DNA of 49,308 nucleotides from an uncultured Kiritimatiellota bacterium. GTDB lineage: Bacteria > Verrucomicrobiota > Kiritimatiellia > RFP12 > DVOR01. The position numbers and the translations under genes are program-made. Below, one piece after another: positions 47,060 through 49,308 of the stretch (position 1 is its first letter; the number at the start of each line of letters is the position of its first letter). The notes under the pieces are model-generated. The model made no database searches. It was given only the letters and a program-made list of their open reading frames with translations, and was not told where the DNA came from. The stretch covers positions 1 through 49,308 of the forward strand of contig CALXMV010000002.1 in NCBI GenBank assembly GCA_944389565.1, given 5' to 3'.

Positions 47060-49150
47060 ATGAAACGATTAGGGACGCGCGTGGCGGTGGATGCCGCCGA
47101 AGCCGAGGCCCTGCGCGCGCGCCTCACCGAGCTCTGCGGCGAGGCCTCCGAGCGCACCGCCGGCCGGCGGCGCCTGCGCGCGCGTTTCGGCGCGGCCGGC
47201 CCCTACGGCACCGACGGCGTGAAGCGCGAGCGGCGCGACGGCCTGCGCGTGCGCCCCTTCAAGGGCGCGGCCAACAACGCCATCCGCTGGGCCGACCAGA
47301 TCGCCGACGCCGAGCGCAGCCTCATCCTCGAGCTCGCCCGCCGCGCCCAGCGGCGCGTGCGCCCCATCGGCGGCGACGAGGAGGGCCAGCGCCGCGCCGC
47401 CGCCCTCACCCGCCTGCTCGACTGGGCCGTCGGGCGCCTGGGCGCGGAGTGGGGGCGGCAGCTCGCCCTGGCGGCCACCTACGCGATCGTCGACTCCCCC
47501 GCCGTGGCCCTCCTGGGCGTGGAGTGGGAGCGGCGGCCGATCCTGGCGCCGCGGCGCGTCACGCGCGAGCGGGCCGCCCAGGCCATCCTGGCGCGCGACG
47601 CCTCGCTCACGGCCGAGGAGCTCCTGGCCGCGCTCGACCTGGGCGAGCCCGACCCGCGCATGGAGGCTGCGCTGGCCGCCGAGCTGGGCGTGGGGCTCCC
47701 GCTCGCCGGGCGAATCCTGCGCGCCTTCCGCGGGGAGGACGAGGCGGAGTACCCGGCCGTGGCGGGCTTCGACGAGGGGCCCGCCATCCGCGCCTGGCAG
47801 TACGGCACCGACTTCGTCATCCCCACGCTGGCGGCCGACCTCGACTTCGCGAGCCCGTGGTTCCGCGCCGAGTGGGTCACCATCCCCCGCCTGCTCGACC
47901 TGGCGCGCGCCAACGGCTGGTCCGACGCCTTCGTGCGGGCGGCCATCGAACACCGCGGCGCGGCGGCGGGGGACTTCGAGGAGGCGCGCGACGCGCTCGT
48001 CAGGCGCCGCGACGAGGTGCACCTGGTGTGGTGCTACACGGTGGAGGAGGGCCCCGGCGGCGCGCTGGCGCGGTGGCAGACGGTGCTCTGCGCCGCCCCC
48101 GGCATCACCGCCTGCGGGCGCGAGCTCGTGCGCGGCCGCCGCGGCCGCTTCCCCGCCGTGCTCCTGGCGCGCGAGCGCAACGGCGAGAGCCTGCTCGCCA
48201 GCCGCGGCGTGGCCGAGCTGGCCTCCGCCTCCTGCGACCTGGCCAAGAAGCTCGCCGACACCGGCAGCGACAACGCCATCATCGGCGGCCTGCCGCCGGC
48301 CATCGTCAAGGGCGCGGACACCAACGTGACGCTCAACCCGCTGGCCGTCATCAACCTGCGCCCCTCCTCGGAGATCAGGTTCTTTCAGCCCCCGGCTTAC
48401 CCCGCCCAGGGCAACGCCGAGGTCAAGCGCCTGCGCGACGAGCTCTTCGACTACTTCGGCCAGGCCGCCGGCCAGAGCCCCGACCCCGAGGCCGCGGCCA
48501 TCCGCCGCCGCGCCCGCATGGCCGCCGTGCTCGACACCCTGCGCGACCTGCTCGCCGCCCTCCTCTCCGTCACCCAGGCCAACGCCTCCGACGCGCTCCT
48601 GGCGCGCATCCTCGGCCCCGACGCCGCCCTCCCCGGCCTGCGCGACGACATCGAGGGCACCTGCGCCCTCACCCTCGAGGTGAACGTCGACGACCTCATC
48701 GCCAAGAACGTCATCGACAAGGTCCAGGCCTTCGGCCAGATCCTCGGCCCCCTCGACCGCCAGCGCCAGGTGGACACCGCCCCCATCCTCCGCGCCGCCG
48801 TCCGCGCCCTCTTCCCCGACGTCGGCGACGAGGCCCTCCGCTCCGTCGACGCCGCCCAGGCCCGCGACCTCGCCGACGAGGAGGCCAACTTCGTCAAGAT
48901 CAAGGCGGGGCTCCGCCCCCAGATGGACACCGAGGGCAACTGGGACTACCGGGCCCGCCTCGGCTTCTGGCAGCGCACCCTCCGGGACAACCCCGCCGCC
49001 CTCGACGACCTCTCCCCCGAGGCCCGCGCCTTCGCCCAGGAGTGGGTCGCCGCCCTCCGCCAGCAGGCCGAGCAGTTCGGCCCCAACGCCGAGCTCGGCA
49101 AAACCGGATCGCCCGCGGTGGAGCCCCTCGGCTCCACCGCGGGTGCGTGA
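47060..49150 (+). CDS. Portal protein
   Basis: A 696-residue protein of portal size. Supporting regions are VKRERRDGLRVRPFKGAANNAIRWADQI near the start, a central WCYTVEEGPGGALARWQTVL, then RGRFPAVLLARERNGESLLASRGVAELASASCDLAKKLADTGS (about 370-410), which resembles the SRGxxEL...Q..iK..rD segment of many portals, and FFQPPAYPAQGNAEVKRLRDELFDYFGQ. The portal ring is the DNA entry point and binds TerL. It lies after the capsid gene, the reverse of the common order. Its stop codon is the TGA of a heptamer array. Confidence 0.72.
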   Translation: MKRLGTRVAVDAAEAEALRARLTELCGEASERTAGRRRLRARFGAAGPYGTDGVKRERRDGLRVRPFKGAANNAIRWADQIADAERSLILELARRAQRRVRPIGGDEEGQRRAAALTRLLDWAVGRLGAEWGRQLALAATYAIVDSPAVALLGVEWERRPILAPRRVTRERAAQAILARDASLTAEELLAALDLGEPDPRMEAALAAELGVGLPLAGRILRAFRGEDEAEYPAVAGFDEGPAIRAWQYGTDFVIPTLAADLDFASPWFRAEWVTIPRLLDLARANGWSDAFVRAAIEHRGAAAGDFEEARDALVRRRDEVHLVWCYTVEEGPGGALARWQTVLCAAPGITACGRELVRGRRGRFPAVLLARERNGESLLASRGVAELASASCDLAKKLADTGSDNAIIGGLPPAIVKGADTNVTLNPLAVINLRPSSEIRFFQPPAYPAQGNAEVKRLRDELFDYFGQAAGQSPDPEAAAIRRRARMAAVLDTLRDLLAALLSVTQANASDALLARILGPDAALPGLRDDIEGTCALTLEVNVDDLIAKNVIDKVQAFGQILGPLDRQRQVDTAPILRAAVRALFPDVGDEALRSVDAAQARDLADEEANFVKIKAGLRPQMDTEGNWDYRARLGFWQRTLRDNPAALDDLSPEARAFAQEWVAALRQQAEQFGPNAELGKTGSPAVEPLGSTAGA

Positions 49151-49175
49151 ATCGTGAATCGTGAATCGTGAATCG
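49148..49175 (+). repeat. TGAATCG heptamer array ending the portal gene (4 units)
   Basis: Four perfect units; the first TGA is the portal stop codon. GCCCGCGCGGC hairpin DNA follows. Confidence 0.9.
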
Positions 49176-49220
49176 CCCGCGCGGCAAGCCGCGCGGCAGG
49201 CAAACCGAAAGGAAACGGAC

Positions 49221-49308
49221 ATGAGCAACATCATCATCGAGCGCCGCGGCCCCAGGGGCCCACAGGGCGAGCAGGGCCCACAAGGCCCCAAGGGCGACAC
49301 CGGCGACA
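49221..49308 (+). CDS. Start of a second collagen-like protein (cut by the window end)
   Basis: ATG 49221 with AAAGGAAA upstream. The visible peptide begins MSNIIIERRGPRGPQGEQGP and continues as Gly-X-Y triplets to the edge. It is probably another fibre or head-decoration protein. The 3' part is outside the window. Confidence 0.75.
   Translation, partial: MSNIIIERRGPRGPQGEQGPQGPKGDTGD

Overview
The window is GC-rich bacterial DNA in two parts. Bases 1 to about 19.5 kb are host chromosome: a Gram-negative cell (lpxB, several lipoproteins) with GTP-type PEP carboxykinase and an LA_2272-type repeat lipoprotein. Gene content and style fit the PVC group (Kiritimatiellota, Lentisphaerota or Verrucomicrobiota), but that assignment is inference and no rRNA gene is present to settle it. 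From about 19.6 kb to the right edge lies most of a tailed-phage prophage. It is cut off by the window end, so attR is not visible.

Host part, left to right: a NYN-domain protein with two zinc ribbons; an EIIA(Ntr)-CBS protein next to a ClC channel/antiporter; two peptide-type ABC permeases with ATGA overlap; pckG; a bidirectional terminator; a leftward operon (lipoprotein, lpxB, DUF2157 membrane protein, GDYXXLXY protein); alkaline phosphatase; an EamA transporter overlapping ybeY; a GNAT acetyltransferase; and a leftward unit of a P-type cation ATPase plus repeat lipoprotein. The ATPase leader carries what looks like a complete yybP-ykoY (Mn2+) riboswitch with promoter and attenuator.

Prophage part: a tyrosine integrase (19.9-21.1 kb); a leftward operon with a 108-aa protein, an exported WYL-like protein and a membrane protein (21.2-22.8 kb); and two tandem paralogous ribbon-helix-helix regulators (22.9-23.5 kb). 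A palindrome lies between the -35 and -10 boxes of the second regulator's promoter and recurs twice before the early operon. Then come small early genes and HTH proteins (23.7-26.6 kb), a replication initiator-like protein and DnaB helicase (26.6-29.0 kb), a collagen-like tail fibre, a small lysis-type cluster (33.0-34.7 kb), large structural proteins (35.2-39.5 kb), SSB and TerL (39.6-42.3 kb). An opposite-strand three-gene cassette with its own near-consensus promoter follows (42.4-44.1 kb, TIGR04255 family). After it come a scaffold-like protein, an SU10-type major capsid protein, an opposite-strand four-helix-bundle gene, the portal, and the start of another collagen-like protein.

The prophage is full of short repeats: TGAATCG heptamer arrays, a second heptamer family, three copies of a GC-rich hairpin element, and collagen-codon minisatellites that have spread outside the fibre gene. 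Best candidates for undescribed biology are the RHH/palindrome switch and the TIGR04255 cassette. All calls come from reading the sequence without database searches.
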